Source: Sphingomonas sp. UBA4766 (GTDB lineage: Bacteria > Pseudomonadota > Alphaproteobacteria > Sphingomonadales > Sphingomonadaceae). From it: a stretch of 31,860 nucleotides of DNA. The stretch spans positions 10,023-41,882 of the forward strand of contig DHHS01000090.1 of assembly GCA_002403415.1 (NCBI GenBank), given 5' to 3'. Each line of letters starts with the position of its first letter. Positions within the stretch are counted from its first letter, which is position 1. This document shows positions 15,601 through 23,361 of this stretch, one piece after another. A program made the position numbers and the translations under genes. Under the pieces are notes generated by a model that had not been told where the DNA came from, did not search any database, and saw only the letters and a list, made by a program, of their open reading frames with translations.

Positions 15601-16282
15601 GATGATCGATGATGGCAGCTGGACTGACCCCGACGAACTCGCCGACAGTTTTGAACGGCAAAAGGGCTTTGCCTATGGGGTGAAGGGTGCGCCGGTGCGT
15701 CAGGCCGCGATCCTCGCCTCCGCGCTCAAAACCGTCGATTGCGCGTATCAGAATCTGGAAAGTGTCGAACTGGGGATCACCGCGATCGACCAATATGTCG
15801 ATGCGTTGGGGGGGATCAGCCGCGCGGTCACCCGCGCCAAGGGCGGGCAAACCGCCCCCGTCTATATCGGCGACCAGACGCAAGGCGCGGGCAAGGTCCG
15901 CAGCCTTCAGGAACAAGTCGCGCTGGAAGCCCGCACCCGCATTCTGAACCCGGTCTGGACCGAAGGGCTGCTGCGCCATGGTTATGAGGGTGTGCGCCAG
16001 ATCGAGGGGAGCGTGACGACCACCATGGGCTGGTCCGCCACCACCGGCGAGGTTGACCCCTGGGTCTATCAGCGGATTGGCGAGACCTATGTGCTCGATG
16101 CTGCCATGCGCGAGCGGATCGTAGCGCTGAACCCAAAGGCGGCGGCGCGCGTCGCCAACCGGCTGATCGAAGCATCCGAACGACATTACTGGAGCCCAGA
16201 CGCGGCGACCCTCGCCGCACTCCATGCCGCCAGCGACGAACTCGAGGACCGGCTCGAGGGCGTCGTTGCGGTGGCGGCATAA
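12605..16282 (+). CDS. bchH: Magnesium chelatase subunit H
   Basis: BchH is the large porphyrin-binding subunit of magnesium chelatase, which inserts Mg2+ into protoporphyrin IX with BchI and BchD; these two are not in this window. The product is 1225 residues, within the family's range. Diagnostic stretches include CGGCARGCTFAAANG-like Cys-rich sequence near residue 395, HFGTHGSLEFMPGKQTGM, YLYAANNPSEGVLAKRRSGA, MWGTDNLKSEGAQIAQALAL and EMNFIRKHSLAHQAQ. ATG 12605 was preferred to the first in-frame ATG at 12587 because the latter lies deeper inside bchB and adds only six residues; the choice is not certain. Twelve bases separate it from bchL, and that gap contains AAGGAAG. Confidence 0.96.
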   Translation: MRGEAPTLAPVPVRVVVITLDNHLSGAFERAQQQFDANASGVSIGFHAAADWDAHPATLAAAIADIGRADIVLCTMLFLEDHIRAVLPALEARREACDALVGLMSAGEIVRLTRMGDYRMDRPARGPLALLKKLRGSGKPGTNSGAGQMKMLRRLPKLLRFIPGTAQDVRAYFLTLQYWLAGSDDNVVDMIRALIDRYAGGERRALRGTMKAMPPRDYPEVGVYHPRMAARISARLSDLPPSRGTRGTVGLLMLRSYVLAKDAAHYDGVIAAMEARGLNVIPAFAGGLDGRPAIEALFMKDGRATVDAVVNLTGFSLVGGPAYNDTAAAEAVLARLDRPYLAAHPVEFQTLQGWAANAQGLLPLESTMMIAIPELDGGTVPMVFGGRGDGSDTPCAGCARGCTFAAANGVRAMESCAERAEMLAGRVAKLIELRRAREAERRIAIVLFNFPPNAGAAGTAQFLSVFESLHATLTRLEAEGYAVDVPASVDALRDALLIGNAAQHGADANVHTRISADAIVAREPHLAEIEASWGPAPGKLQSDGASVQVLGAQFGNVFVGIQPAIGIEGDPMRLLFAGRFAPSHAFAAFYRWLREDFRAHAVLHFGTHGSLEFMPGKQTGMTAQCWPDRLIGDLPNIYLYAANNPSEGVLAKRRSGATLVSYLTPSLTRSGVYKGLADLKASVERWRASPADSAESEMLAALIATQAEALDLDGGDVAALAARLYEIERELIPQGLHVAGQPASRAERIDMVLASAQSRGEALSADDAAALVDGTLRIDTPLLKELAALSTALASNAELDGIVAALDGRYIRSVAGGDVLRNPEILPTGRNIHGFDPFRLPSAYAMRDGAAQAQRLIDRAIADAGQPPETVAMVMWGTDNLKSEGAQIAQALALMGARPRFDSYNRLAGAELVPLAELGRARIDVIATLSGVFRDLLPLQTRMLAEAALLASAADEPVEMNFIRKHSLAHQAQHGCDLDTAALRVFSNAQGAYGANVNLMIDDGSWTDPDELADSFERQKGFAYGVKGAPVRQAAILASALKTVDCAYQNLESVELGITAIDQYVDALGGISRAVTRAKGGQTAPVYIGDQTQGAGKVRSLQEQVALEARTRILNPVWTEGLLRHGYEGVRQIEGSVTTTMGWSATTGEVDPWVYQRIGETYVLDAAMRERIVALNPKAAARVANRLIEASERHYWSPDAATLAALHAASDELEDRLEGVVAVAA

Positions 16283-16294
16283 AGGAAGAACGAC

Positions 16295-17185
16295 ATGGCC
16301 CTTCTTGATCCCCCGACACGCAATCTCGACGGCGAAGGTTCGGTCCAGGTCCGGCTCGATCCCAAGGACCGGATCGGCACGGCCAAGGTGATCGCGGTTT
16401 ACGGCAAGGGCGGGATCGGCAAGTCAACGACCTCGTCAAACCTGTCCGCCGCTTTCTCGATGCTGGGCAAACGCGTGCTGCAAATCGGCTGTGATCCCAA
16501 GCATGACAGCACGTTCACCCTCACCAAAAAGTTGATGCCAACCGTAATCGACGTGCTCGAAACGGTCGAGTTTCATGCCGAGGAACTGCGCCCCGAAGAC
16601 TATATGTTCGAAGGGTTTAACGGCGTGATGTGCGTGGAGGCGGGCGGGCCGCCCGCGGGCACCGGCTGTGGCGGGTATGTCGTCGGGCAAACCGTCAAAC
16701 TGCTCAAGCAGCACCATTTGCTGGAGGAGACCGACATCGTGATTTTCGACGTGTTGGGCGATGTGGTGTGCGGCGGCTTTGCCGCGCCCCTGCAACATGC
16801 CGAACGCGCGGTGGTGGTCGCCGCGAACGACTTTGATTCGATCTTTGCGATGAACCGGATTGTGGCCGCGATCGGCGCCAAGGCCAAAAACTACGACGTG
16901 CGCATGGCAGGCGTCATCGCCAATCGCTCAGCCGCGACCGATGAGATCGACCGGTTCAACGAAGCCACCGGGCTTAAGCGGCTGGCGCATTTCCCCGATC
17001 TCGACGCAATCCGTCGCAGCCGGCTGAAAAAATGCACGCTGTTCGAAATGGAGCAGACGCCCGAAGTGGCCGCCGCCTGCGACGAATACAAACGGCTGGC
17101 GGCGAGCTTGTGGGCGGGCGCCCCCGCGCTTGATGCGAAGCCGATGAAGGATCGCGAAATCTTTGAATTCCTGGGGTTCGAATGA
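16295..17185 (+). CDS. bchL: Light-independent protochlorophyllide reductase iron-sulfur ATP-binding protein L
   Basis: BchL is the NifH-like ATPase that hands electrons to BchNB. The 296-residue product contains the P-loop YGKGGIGKS (residues 36-44), switch-type sequence IGCDPKHDSTFTL, and the two cysteines that bridge a [4Fe-4S] cluster in the homodimer: Cys125 (GTGCGGYVVG) and Cys159 (GDVVCGGFAAP). The ATG at 16295 has AAGGAAG about seven bases upstream. It ends in an ATGA overlap with bchM. Confidence 0.98.
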   Translation: MALLDPPTRNLDGEGSVQVRLDPKDRIGTAKVIAVYGKGGIGKSTTSSNLSAAFSMLGKRVLQIGCDPKHDSTFTLTKKLMPTVIDVLETVEFHAEELRPEDYMFEGFNGVMCVEAGGPPAGTGCGGYVVGQTVKLLKQHHLLEETDIVIFDVLGDVVCGGFAAPLQHAERAVVVAANDFDSIFAMNRIVAAIGAKAKNYDVRMAGVIANRSAATDEIDRFNEATGLKRLAHFPDLDAIRRSRLKKCTLFEMEQTPEVAAACDEYKRLAASLWAGAPALDAKPMKDREIFEFLGFE

Positions 17186-17871
17186 CGACGACCCTTTCCT
17201 ATTCGCGCTATCGCGGCCAGCTCGAAACCTATTTCGACCAGACCGCGAGCAAGGCGTGGGAACAATTGACCAGCGACGCGCCGGTCAGCGGCATTCGCGC
17301 GACCGTGCGCGCCGGACGCGACGAGATGCGCGCAACGATGCTGTCCTGGCTCCCCGATGACCTGACCGGTAAGCGCGTGCTCGATGCCGGATGCGGCACC
17401 GGCGCGTTCGCGGTGGAGGCGGCCCGGCGCGGTGCCGATGTTGTCGCGGTCGACGTCGCCGCCAGCCTGATCGACATTGCCCGCAAGCGCGCGCCATCCG
17501 GCCTCGCGATCGATTGGCGCGTGGGCGACATGCATGACGCTGTGCTTGGCACGTTCGACCATGTGATCGCGATGGACTCGCTCATCCATTATCCCGCATT
17601 CGACATGGTGGCGGTGATCCGCAGCCTGGGCGAGCGGACGCGCGGGTCGATGGTATTCACCTTCGCGCCGCGCACGCCGCTGCTGATGCTGGCGCTTGGG
17701 ATGGGGCGGCTGTTCCCGCGCAGCGACCGTTCGCCCGCGATCCTGCCGGTGCGCGAGGGCTTGCTGCGCACGCTGATCGCCAATGCCCTGCCCGGCGCGC
17801 GCTTTGGCCGCGATGCGCGCGTGTCAGCGGGGTTTTACACCAGCCACGCGCTGGAGGTGATGCCGGGATGA
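17182..17871 (+). CDS. bchM: Magnesium-protoporphyrin IX methyltransferase
   Basis: BchM methylates the ring C propionate of Mg-protoporphyrin IX using S-adenosylmethionine, making the substrate of AcsF. The 229-residue product has the class I methyltransferase motif I VLDAGCGTG (66-74), an acidic end of strand 2 at VVAVDVA (87-93), and later TFAPRTPLLMLALGMGRLFPRSDRSP, which is typical of BchM/ChlM. The family's N-terminal YFD-containing segment is present at 17-19. The gene overlaps bchL and lhaA by four bases each. Confidence 0.96.
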   Translation: MTTTLSYSRYRGQLETYFDQTASKAWEQLTSDAPVSGIRATVRAGRDEMRATMLSWLPDDLTGKRVLDAGCGTGAFAVEAARRGADVVAVDVAASLIDIARKRAPSGLAIDWRVGDMHDAVLGTFDHVIAMDSLIHYPAFDMVAVIRSLGERTRGSMVFTFAPRTPLLMLALGMGRLFPRSDRSPAILPVREGLLRTLIANALPGARFGRDARVSAGFYTSHALEVMPG

Positions 17872-19289
17872 GCACGCGGGTCGCCCAGTTCTGGACGAGG
17901 ATGGGGACACGCTTCCTTCCCTTTGCCGATGCTGCGACGACGGAACTGCCGCTCGGCCGTTTGCTGCGGCTGTCGCTGTTCCAGGTATCGATCGGAATGG
18001 CGTTTGTGCTGCTCAATTTCACGCTCAACCGGGTGATGATTGTCGAGATCGGCGTGCCGGCAACGCTCGTCGCGGCGCTGGTCGCGCTGCCGCTCCTGTT
18101 CGCCCCGGCGCGCGCGCTGATCGGCTACAAGTCCGACAATCACGTCTCGGTGCTGGGGTGGCGGCGGGTGCCCTATATCTGGTTCGGCACGCTAATGCAG
18201 TTTGGCGGCCTAGCGATCATGCCATTTGCGCTGTTGCTGATGACGGGGCGCGGGGCTGTGGGCGGCATGTGGGTTGGCGTGGCGGGCGCGTCGATTGCGT
18301 TCCTGCTGGTCGGCGCGGGCATGGCGACCGCGCAGACGGCGGGGCTGGCGCTGGCGACTGATCTCTCCCCGGTGGAAAAACGGCCGCGGGTGGTCGCGCT
18401 GCTCTATGTCATGTTGCTGATCGGCATGTTCATATTCTCGCTGATCTTCGGCAAGATATTGAGCACCGCCTTTGATCCCTACCGCCTGGTCGGGGTAATT
18501 CAGGGAACGGCGGTGGTGACGATGGTGCTCAACATCGTCGCGTTGTGGAAGCAGGAGCCGCGTGCGGTGGGCGGCACACACCATGTCGACAGCATCGCCT
18601 TTGGCGAGCAATGGCGGGCGCTCACCCGCGACCGGCGGACCCGGCGGCTGTTGATCGCGCTCGCACTGGGGGCAGCGGGTTTTTCGATGCAGGATATCTT
18701 GCTCGAACCTTATGGCGGGCATGTGCTGGGGCTGAACATTGGCGAAACGACGGCGATTTCGGCGCTGTGGTCGGCGGGGATGATCGCGGGCTTTGCCTAT
18801 GCCGCACGCGCGCTTGATCGCGGGGCGGATGCGCACCGGCTCGCCGGGATTGGCGTGGTGATCGGGATTGCCGCCTTTGCCACCGTGGTGCTGTCGGCGC
18901 CGCTCGCGTCAGTGCCGCTGCTCTGCCTGGGGGCCGGCGGTATCGGGATTGGCGGCGGGCTGTTCACCGTCTGCACGCTGATCGCGGCGATGGGCGATGT
19001 AACGCCTGAGAAGTCCGGTCTTGCGCTGGGGGCCTGGGGTGCGGTGCAGGCCACGGCGGGGGGTCTTGCGATCCTGGTGTCGGGGGCGTTGCGCGACGGG
19101 TTTGCAGCGGTCGCGATGACCGGGCGGCTCGGCCCTGGCCTGATCGACCCGGCCAGTGGTTACAGCTTTGTGTGGCACATCGAAATTGCCCTTTTATTTG
19201 CGACACTTGTTGCAATTGGTCCGCTGGCGCGGCGGACCGTCGAGCATGGTTCGCGTCCCCCGCCAATCGCCAATGAACGTCTCGCCTGA
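17868..19289 (+). CDS. lhaA: Light-harvesting 1 assembly protein LhaA (PucC family)
   Basis: LhaA is needed for normal assembly of the core light-harvesting complex in Rhodobacter. The 473-residue membrane protein has about twelve helices. PucC-family marks are LPLGRLLRLSLFQVSIGMAF, LNRVMIVEIGVPATLVA, IGYKSDNHVSVLGWRRVPYIW, GFSMQDILLEPYGGHVLGL and EKSGLALGAWGAVQATAGG. The gene overlaps bchM as ATGA and lies 23 bases ahead of puhA, the classic position. The smaller paralogue at 4272-5588 lies in the opposing operon. Confidence 0.94.
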   Translation: MSTRVAQFWTRMGTRFLPFADAATTELPLGRLLRLSLFQVSIGMAFVLLNFTLNRVMIVEIGVPATLVAALVALPLLFAPARALIGYKSDNHVSVLGWRRVPYIWFGTLMQFGGLAIMPFALLLMTGRGAVGGMWVGVAGASIAFLLVGAGMATAQTAGLALATDLSPVEKRPRVVALLYVMLLIGMFIFSLIFGKILSTAFDPYRLVGVIQGTAVVTMVLNIVALWKQEPRAVGGTHHVDSIAFGEQWRALTRDRRTRRLLIALALGAAGFSMQDILLEPYGGHVLGLNIGETTAISALWSAGMIAGFAYAARALDRGADAHRLAGIGVVIGIAAFATVVLSAPLASVPLLCLGAGGIGIGGGLFTVCTLIAAMGDVTPEKSGLALGAWGAVQATAGGLAILVSGALRDGFAAVAMTGRLGPGLIDPASGYSFVWHIEIALLFATLVAIGPLARRTVEHGSRPPPIANERLA

Positions 19290-19312
19290 GCGCCAGAAAG
19301 AAGGATGGTCCG

Positions 19313-20083
19313 ATGAACTTGACCCTCACTCCGCATATCGACGTCGCACTGATTGTGTTGAACGCGTTTTTCCTGTTTTTCCTTGGCCTTGTCATTTATC
19401 TGCGCCGCGAGGACCGGCGCGAAGGCTATCCGCTCGAACATGAGTTGACCGGACGGGTGGAGGGTGAAGGCACGCTGTTGCTGCGCGCGCTGCCCAAGAC
19501 ATTTCGCCTGCCCTTTGGCCGTGGCACAGTGAGCGTGCCCAATGCCAACCGCGACGATTTCAAGATCGCCGCTCGCCCAGCGGAAAACTTCGCGGGCGCC
19601 CCGCTGGTCCCGACCGGCAATCCGATGGTCGACGGCGTCGGCCCCGCCGCTTACGCAAACCGCGCCAAGCACCCCGATATCGATTGGGAGGGCCATGCCC
19701 GGATCGTGCCGATGCGGATCGCCGAAGGCTTTACCGTCGAACGGCGCGATGCCGACCCACGCGGGTATAAGGTTGTCGGCGTCGATGGCGTGCATGCCGG
19801 GACTGTCGCCGATTTGTGGATCGACCGCGCCGACCGGCTGATCCGCTATCTCGAAGTCGAACTGCCCGGCGGCCGTCATGTGCTCGCGCCGATGTTCATG
19901 TCGAGCATCAGCCGCGCCAAGGCGACCGTCACCGTCGATGCGATCACCGCGGCGCAATTTGCCGACGCGCCCGGCACCGAAAGCCCCGACGTCATCACCC
20001 TGTATGAAGAAGACCGGATTCAGGGCTATTTCGGTGGTGGTTATCTCTACGCAACCCCCGCCCGGTCGGAACCCGTGCTGTGA
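19313..20083 (+). CDS. puhA: Photosynthetic reaction centre subunit H
   Basis: PuhA is the H subunit of the type II reaction centre, shaping the QB pocket and the proton path from the cytoplasmic side. The 256-residue product has a single N-terminal membrane helix (about 10-30) followed by basic RREDRREGYPLE. Family sequence GPAAYANRAKHPDIDWEGH is at 110-128. The C-terminal half (about 145-225) is a PRC-barrel. GAAGGA lies about seven bases before the ATG, the clearest ribosome-binding site in the run and fitting for a structural protein. The L, M and antenna genes are not in this window. Confidence 0.97.
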   Translation: MNLTLTPHIDVALIVLNAFFLFFLGLVIYLRREDRREGYPLEHELTGRVEGEGTLLLRALPKTFRLPFGRGTVSVPNANRDDFKIAARPAENFAGAPLVPTGNPMVDGVGPAAYANRAKHPDIDWEGHARIVPMRIAEGFTVERRDADPRGYKVVGVDGVHAGTVADLWIDRADRLIRYLEVELPGGRHVLAPMFMSSISRAKATVTVDAITAAQFADAPGTESPDVITLYEEDRIQGYFGGGYLYATPARSEPVL

Positions 20084-20724
20084 GCGAGTATGACAGCGAA
20101 CCGATCCGGGGGCTTCCCGGCTTGCTTCCGCCGGGCGAGACGATCCTGTGGCAGGGATCGCCCGATTGGCGCGTGCTGGCCCGCACCGCCTTTCACACCG
20201 GGTCGGTCGCTGTCTATTTCGCGGTGCTTGCGGCGGGTGCGCTGGCTGCCGGATCGACGCTGGGCTTTGCCATGACGCTGGCGGCGGGCGCGATCGGCCT
20301 TGCGCTGCTTCATCTGCTCGCGTTCGGGACCGCGCGCTCGACGATTTACACCATCACCAACCGGCGGATCGTGCTGCGGTTCGGGATGGCGATTCCAAAG
20401 TGTATCAACCTGCCGCTGCGGATGATCGGCACACTGGACCTGCGCGCACGGGCCCGGGGGACCGGCGATCTGCTGATGCTGGTGACGGGTCAGCAACGGC
20501 TGGGCTATATCGCGCTGTGGCCGCATGCGCAGGGCTGGCACTTCAGCAATCCGCGCCCGATGTTTCGCGCCGTGCCCGATATCGCCAAAGTCGGGATGAT
20601 CGCGGCGCGCGCGACACAGGCCGCCCAAGGCGACGGGATTGTCACGCCAGTTGCCGCCGCGCCCCATGACTTGGCCACCGGCCCCAATCAACCGGCCTCA
20701 ACCCAACAGGCGTTACCGGCATGA
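20080..20724 (+). CDS. puhB: Photosynthetic complex assembly protein PuhB
   Basis: PuhB assists reaction-centre and core-antenna assembly. The 214-residue product has two membrane helices (about 40-62 and 66-88) followed by a bacterial PH-like domain (about 92-180) with TIYTITNRRIVLRFGMAIPKCINLP, the usual PuhB signature. It starts at a GTG that overlaps the puhA stop as GTGA. Downstream it overlaps puhC as ATGA. Confidence 0.93.
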   Translation: MSEYDSEPIRGLPGLLPPGETILWQGSPDWRVLARTAFHTGSVAVYFAVLAAGALAAGSTLGFAMTLAAGAIGLALLHLLAFGTARSTIYTITNRRIVLRFGMAIPKCINLPLRMIGTLDLRARARGTGDLLMLVTGQQRLGYIALWPHAQGWHFSNPRPMFRAVPDIAKVGMIAARATQAAQGDGIVTPVAAAPHDLATGPNQPASTQQALPA

Positions 20725-21203
20725 GCCACGATCACGACCATCGCAACATGTTGCCAAAGGGCGCGCTAATGCTCGCCTGCGGGTTGGTAGTGGTGTCGCT
20801 GGCGGCGACCAGTGCAGCGCGGATCGCGCAATTACCGCCAGCCGCCATCCCCGCTGCGGTCCGCACCAGCGAGCATGCCCGCATCGTCACCACCCGTAAC
20901 CTGCGCTTTACCGACCGCGCCGATGGCGCCGTGGTGATCGAGGATGTCACTGCCCGCCGCCTCGCGGGCACGGTCGCGCCGTTCACCGAAAGCGGGTTCG
21001 TGCGCAGCGTCATGCGCGGCATGGCGCGCGACCGGCGGATGCGCGGGCTGGGCGCCGATGCGCCATTCGCTCTGACACTGTGGAGCAACGGGCAATTGTC
21101 GCTGACCGACACCGCCACCGGCCGCGCGCTTGAACTGGGCGCATTCGGGCCGACCAATCGCGCCGCTTTCATGGCACTGCTGAATCGGGAGATCGTCCAG
21201 TGA
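20721..21203 (+). CDS. puhC: Photosynthetic complex assembly protein PuhC
   Basis: PuhC is a small one-helix membrane protein that supports reaction-centre/LH1 assembly in Rhodobacter capsulatus. The 160-residue product begins with a His-rich cytoplasmic tip, followed by one membrane helix (about 12-36) and a soluble domain containing LRFTDRADGAVVIEDV, FTESGFVRSVMRGMARDRR and PFALTLWSNGQLSLTDTATGR. These mark the family. It overlaps puhB and the next gene by four bases each. Confidence 0.92.
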   Translation: MSHDHDHRNMLPKGALMLACGLVVVSLAATSAARIAQLPPAAIPAAVRTSEHARIVTTRNLRFTDRADGAVVIEDVTARRLAGTVAPFTESGFVRSVMRGMARDRRMRGLGADAPFALTLWSNGQLSLTDTATGRALELGAFGPTNRAAFMALLNREIVQ

Positions 21204-21499
21204 TACCGTTTCGCCGCACCATTTTCGACACGCCGTGCCGGATCGAAATCGACAATAGCGATGCTGCCTGCCACGCCCATGTCGAGCTGGCAGATGACCT
21301 ACCAATCTACCCCGGTGACCGGGTACGCGTCCACGGCGATCCGATCGTCGTCGGGTTCGGCCAAAGCGCGGTGTTTGAGCGCACCGCAACCATCGAGCGC
21401 GCAACGGTGATCGAACGGCTCTGGACCCGGTTCGCGGGTCATTTCGAAATGACCGAACTCTACGAAGTCAGCTTTTCGCCCGGAAGGATCGCTTCATGA
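21200..21499 (+). CDS. Conserved protein of unknown function in the puh operon
   Basis: A 99-residue protein starting at GTG, with a GTGA overlap to puhC and an ATGA overlap to acsF, so it must be translated as part of the chain. No signal peptide or membrane helix is visible. The middle (LPIYPGDRVRVHGDPIVVGFG, with the clear turn PGDRV) looks like a small beta-barrel. The C-terminal half contains ERATVIERLWTRFAGHF followed by EMTELYEVSFSPG. Two cysteines (13 and 24) are not in a metal-binding arrangement. A small unnamed gene at this position is known from other aerobic phototroph clusters. Its role is unknown to me; its position suggests help with complex assembly or with the cyclase. I do not assign a symbol. 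Confidence 0.85.
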   Translation: MIPFRRTIFDTPCRIEIDNSDAACHAHVELADDLPIYPGDRVRVHGDPIVVGFGQSAVFERTATIERATVIERLWTRFAGHFEMTELYEVSFSPGRIAS

Positions 21500-22581
21500 A
21501 CGCCCCCGCCAAATTCCCCGCGACACCGAGCGCCAAGGCGACCGACACCGACACCATGGCGATTGCCAAGCGCGAGACCGTGCTGTCGCCGCGCTTTTAC
21601 ACCACCGATTATGCGGCACTCGACCGGATCGACGTATCGAACGTGCGTCGCGAATGGGACGCGCTGATCGCCGAGATGCAGTCGGACCCCAATAAACGCC
21701 ATTTCAAGCGCACCGCCGCCTTTGACGGGGTGATCGAGAGCCTGGACGAGCCACTGCGCGGCGAATTCATCGACTTTCTGGTCAGCTCGCTGACGTCGGA
21801 ATTTTCGGGTTGCATCCTCTATGCCGAAATCGCCAAGCGTGCGAAGAACCCCGACATCAAAATGTTGTTCAAGCTGCTCAGCCGTGATGAAAGCCGACAT
21901 GCGGGCTTTATCAACGACACGCTGAAAGATGCCGGGATCGGTGTGAACCTGTCCTTCCTGACCAAGGTAAAGAAATACACCTATTTTCGTCCCAAATTCA
22001 TTTTCTACGCGGTCTATCTGTCCGAGAAAATCGGCTATGCGCGGTACATCGCGATTTACCGGCAATTGGCGCGCCACCCGGAGATGCGTTTTCACCCGAT
22101 TTTCAATTGGTTTGAACAATGGTGCAATGACGAATTCCGGCATGGTGAAGCATTCGCGCTTTTGATGCGTAATGACCCCAAGCTGTTGCGCGGGCACAAT
22201 CGGTTGTGGATCAAGTTTTTCCTGCTGGCGGTTTATGCAACGATGTATGTGCGTGATCATAACCGCCCATCCTTCCATGCCGCGCTCGGTGTTGATCCGA
22301 CCGCTTATGATTATCAGGTGTTCGATATCTGCTCAGAGATCTCGAAGCAGGTCTTTCCGCTCACGCTCGACACCGACAGCGCGGCGTTTCGCGGAGGGAT
22401 GGAGCGGATGCGCCGCATCGCGGCCCGCATCGACTTGGCCACCGCGCAAGGCGGCATCATTGGGCGCGTCAAGAAGCTGGCGCTGACGGCGGCGGCGGGC
22501 GCGACCTTCGTCTCGATGCTGTTCATCCCGGCCAAGCGCAATGCGCTTCCCGCAACGGTCCGGCTGGTGCCGGCCTGGTGA
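21496..22581 (+). CDS. acsF: Aerobic Mg-protoporphyrin IX monomethyl ester oxidative cyclase
   Basis: AcsF uses O2 and a diiron centre to form ring E, yielding divinyl protochlorophyllide. The 361-residue product has two EXXH motifs, DESRHAGF (Glu132, His135) and NDEFRHGEAF (Glu213, His216). FSGCILYAEIAKR is upstream and KYTYFRPKFIFYAVYLSEKIGYARYI lies between them, as in the family. It ends with the usual proteobacterial tail AKRNALPATVRLVPAW. No bchE (oxygen-independent cyclase) is present in the window, which fits an aerobic phototroph. It overlaps the small unknown gene and puhE by four bases each. Confidence 0.97.
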   Translation: MNAPAKFPATPSAKATDTDTMAIAKRETVLSPRFYTTDYAALDRIDVSNVRREWDALIAEMQSDPNKRHFKRTAAFDGVIESLDEPLRGEFIDFLVSSLTSEFSGCILYAEIAKRAKNPDIKMLFKLLSRDESRHAGFINDTLKDAGIGVNLSFLTKVKKYTYFRPKFIFYAVYLSEKIGYARYIAIYRQLARHPEMRFHPIFNWFEQWCNDEFRHGEAFALLMRNDPKLLRGHNRLWIKFFLLAVYATMYVRDHNRPSFHAALGVDPTAYDYQVFDICSEISKQVFPLTLDTDSAAFRGGMERMRRIAARIDLATAQGGIIGRVKKLALTAAAGATFVSMLFIPAKRNALPATVRLVPAW

Positions 22582-23360
22582 GCATCCCGCCGCTCCTCTT
22601 TGCGCTGATGCTGTGGTTTTTCGGGACGGCCATGGTCGTCTGGCTCGACAGTCGGTCGCCCGCGACGTTCCGAACCAGCTTTGGCTGGGCGGGCATGGTG
22701 GCACTCGCCGCGCTTGGCGTTGTGGCATGGAGCGCGCACGACGTCACGGTCGGTGCCGCCTATATCGGCTTTGCGGCGGCGATCGCGATTTGGGCCTGGC
22801 ACGAATTGGGCTTCTTGATGGGCTTTGTCAGCGGCCCCCGCCATGCCCCCTGCCCGCCCGACGCGCGTGGCTGGACGCGGTTTCGGCTGGCGACCGCAAC
22901 CGTCATCCACCATGAAGTTGCGCTGGCGGCAACTATTGCCCTGCTCTTCGCCCTCGCCTGGGGTCAACCGAACCAGACCGCACCGCTCACCTTTGCGCTG
23001 CTGTTCGGGATGCGGTTGTCGGCCAAGCTCAACCTGTTTCTGGGCGTGCCGAGCCTGTCGGACGAGACTTTCCCGGAGCATCTCGCCTATCTGAAAACCT
23101 ATTTCAAAAAGGCGCGGTGCAATTGGCTCTACCCATTTTCGATCGGTTTTGGCGCGGGCGTCACCTGGTGGGCATGGACCGCGGCCGAGGCCGCCGCTAA
23201 TCCCGGCGCCGCCGCCAGCTATACGCTCGTGGCCGGGCTCGCCGCTTTGGGGGTGGTCGAACACGTATTACTGGCGTTGCCGATCCGGGACGCAATGATG
23301 TATCGCTGGGCATCGCCCCAGCCCGTAAAGGCCAAGACGATCATGACGGAGCAGAGGTAA
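22578..23360 (+). CDS. puhE: Photosynthetic complex assembly protein PuhE
   Basis: PuhE is a multi-helix membrane protein of the puh operon whose loss lowers photosynthetic complex levels in Rhodobacter capsulatus. The 260-residue product shows about seven helices and family segments such as WAWHELGFLMGFVSGPRHAPCP, ATVIHHEVALAAT, MRLSAKLNLFLGVPSLSDE and FPEHLAYLKTYFKK. The GTG start overlaps the acsF stop as GTGA. Only one base separates its stop from the hemA ATG. Confidence 0.93.
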   Translation: MSIPPLLFALMLWFFGTAMVVWLDSRSPATFRTSFGWAGMVALAALGVVAWSAHDVTVGAAYIGFAAAIAIWAWHELGFLMGFVSGPRHAPCPPDARGWTRFRLATATVIHHEVALAATIALLFALAWGQPNQTAPLTFALLFGMRLSAKLNLFLGVPSLSDETFPEHLAYLKTYFKKARCNWLYPFSIGFGAGVTWWAWTAAEAAANPGAAASYTLVAGLAALGVVEHVLLALPIRDAMMYRWASPQPVKAKTIMTEQR

Positions 23361-23361
23361 G

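Noticed and set aside
14603..16225. 540-codon open frame on the minus strand across bchH
   Set aside because: Shadow of bchH in GC-rich sequence; the plus-strand frame has clear BchH motifs and this one has no recognisable domain.
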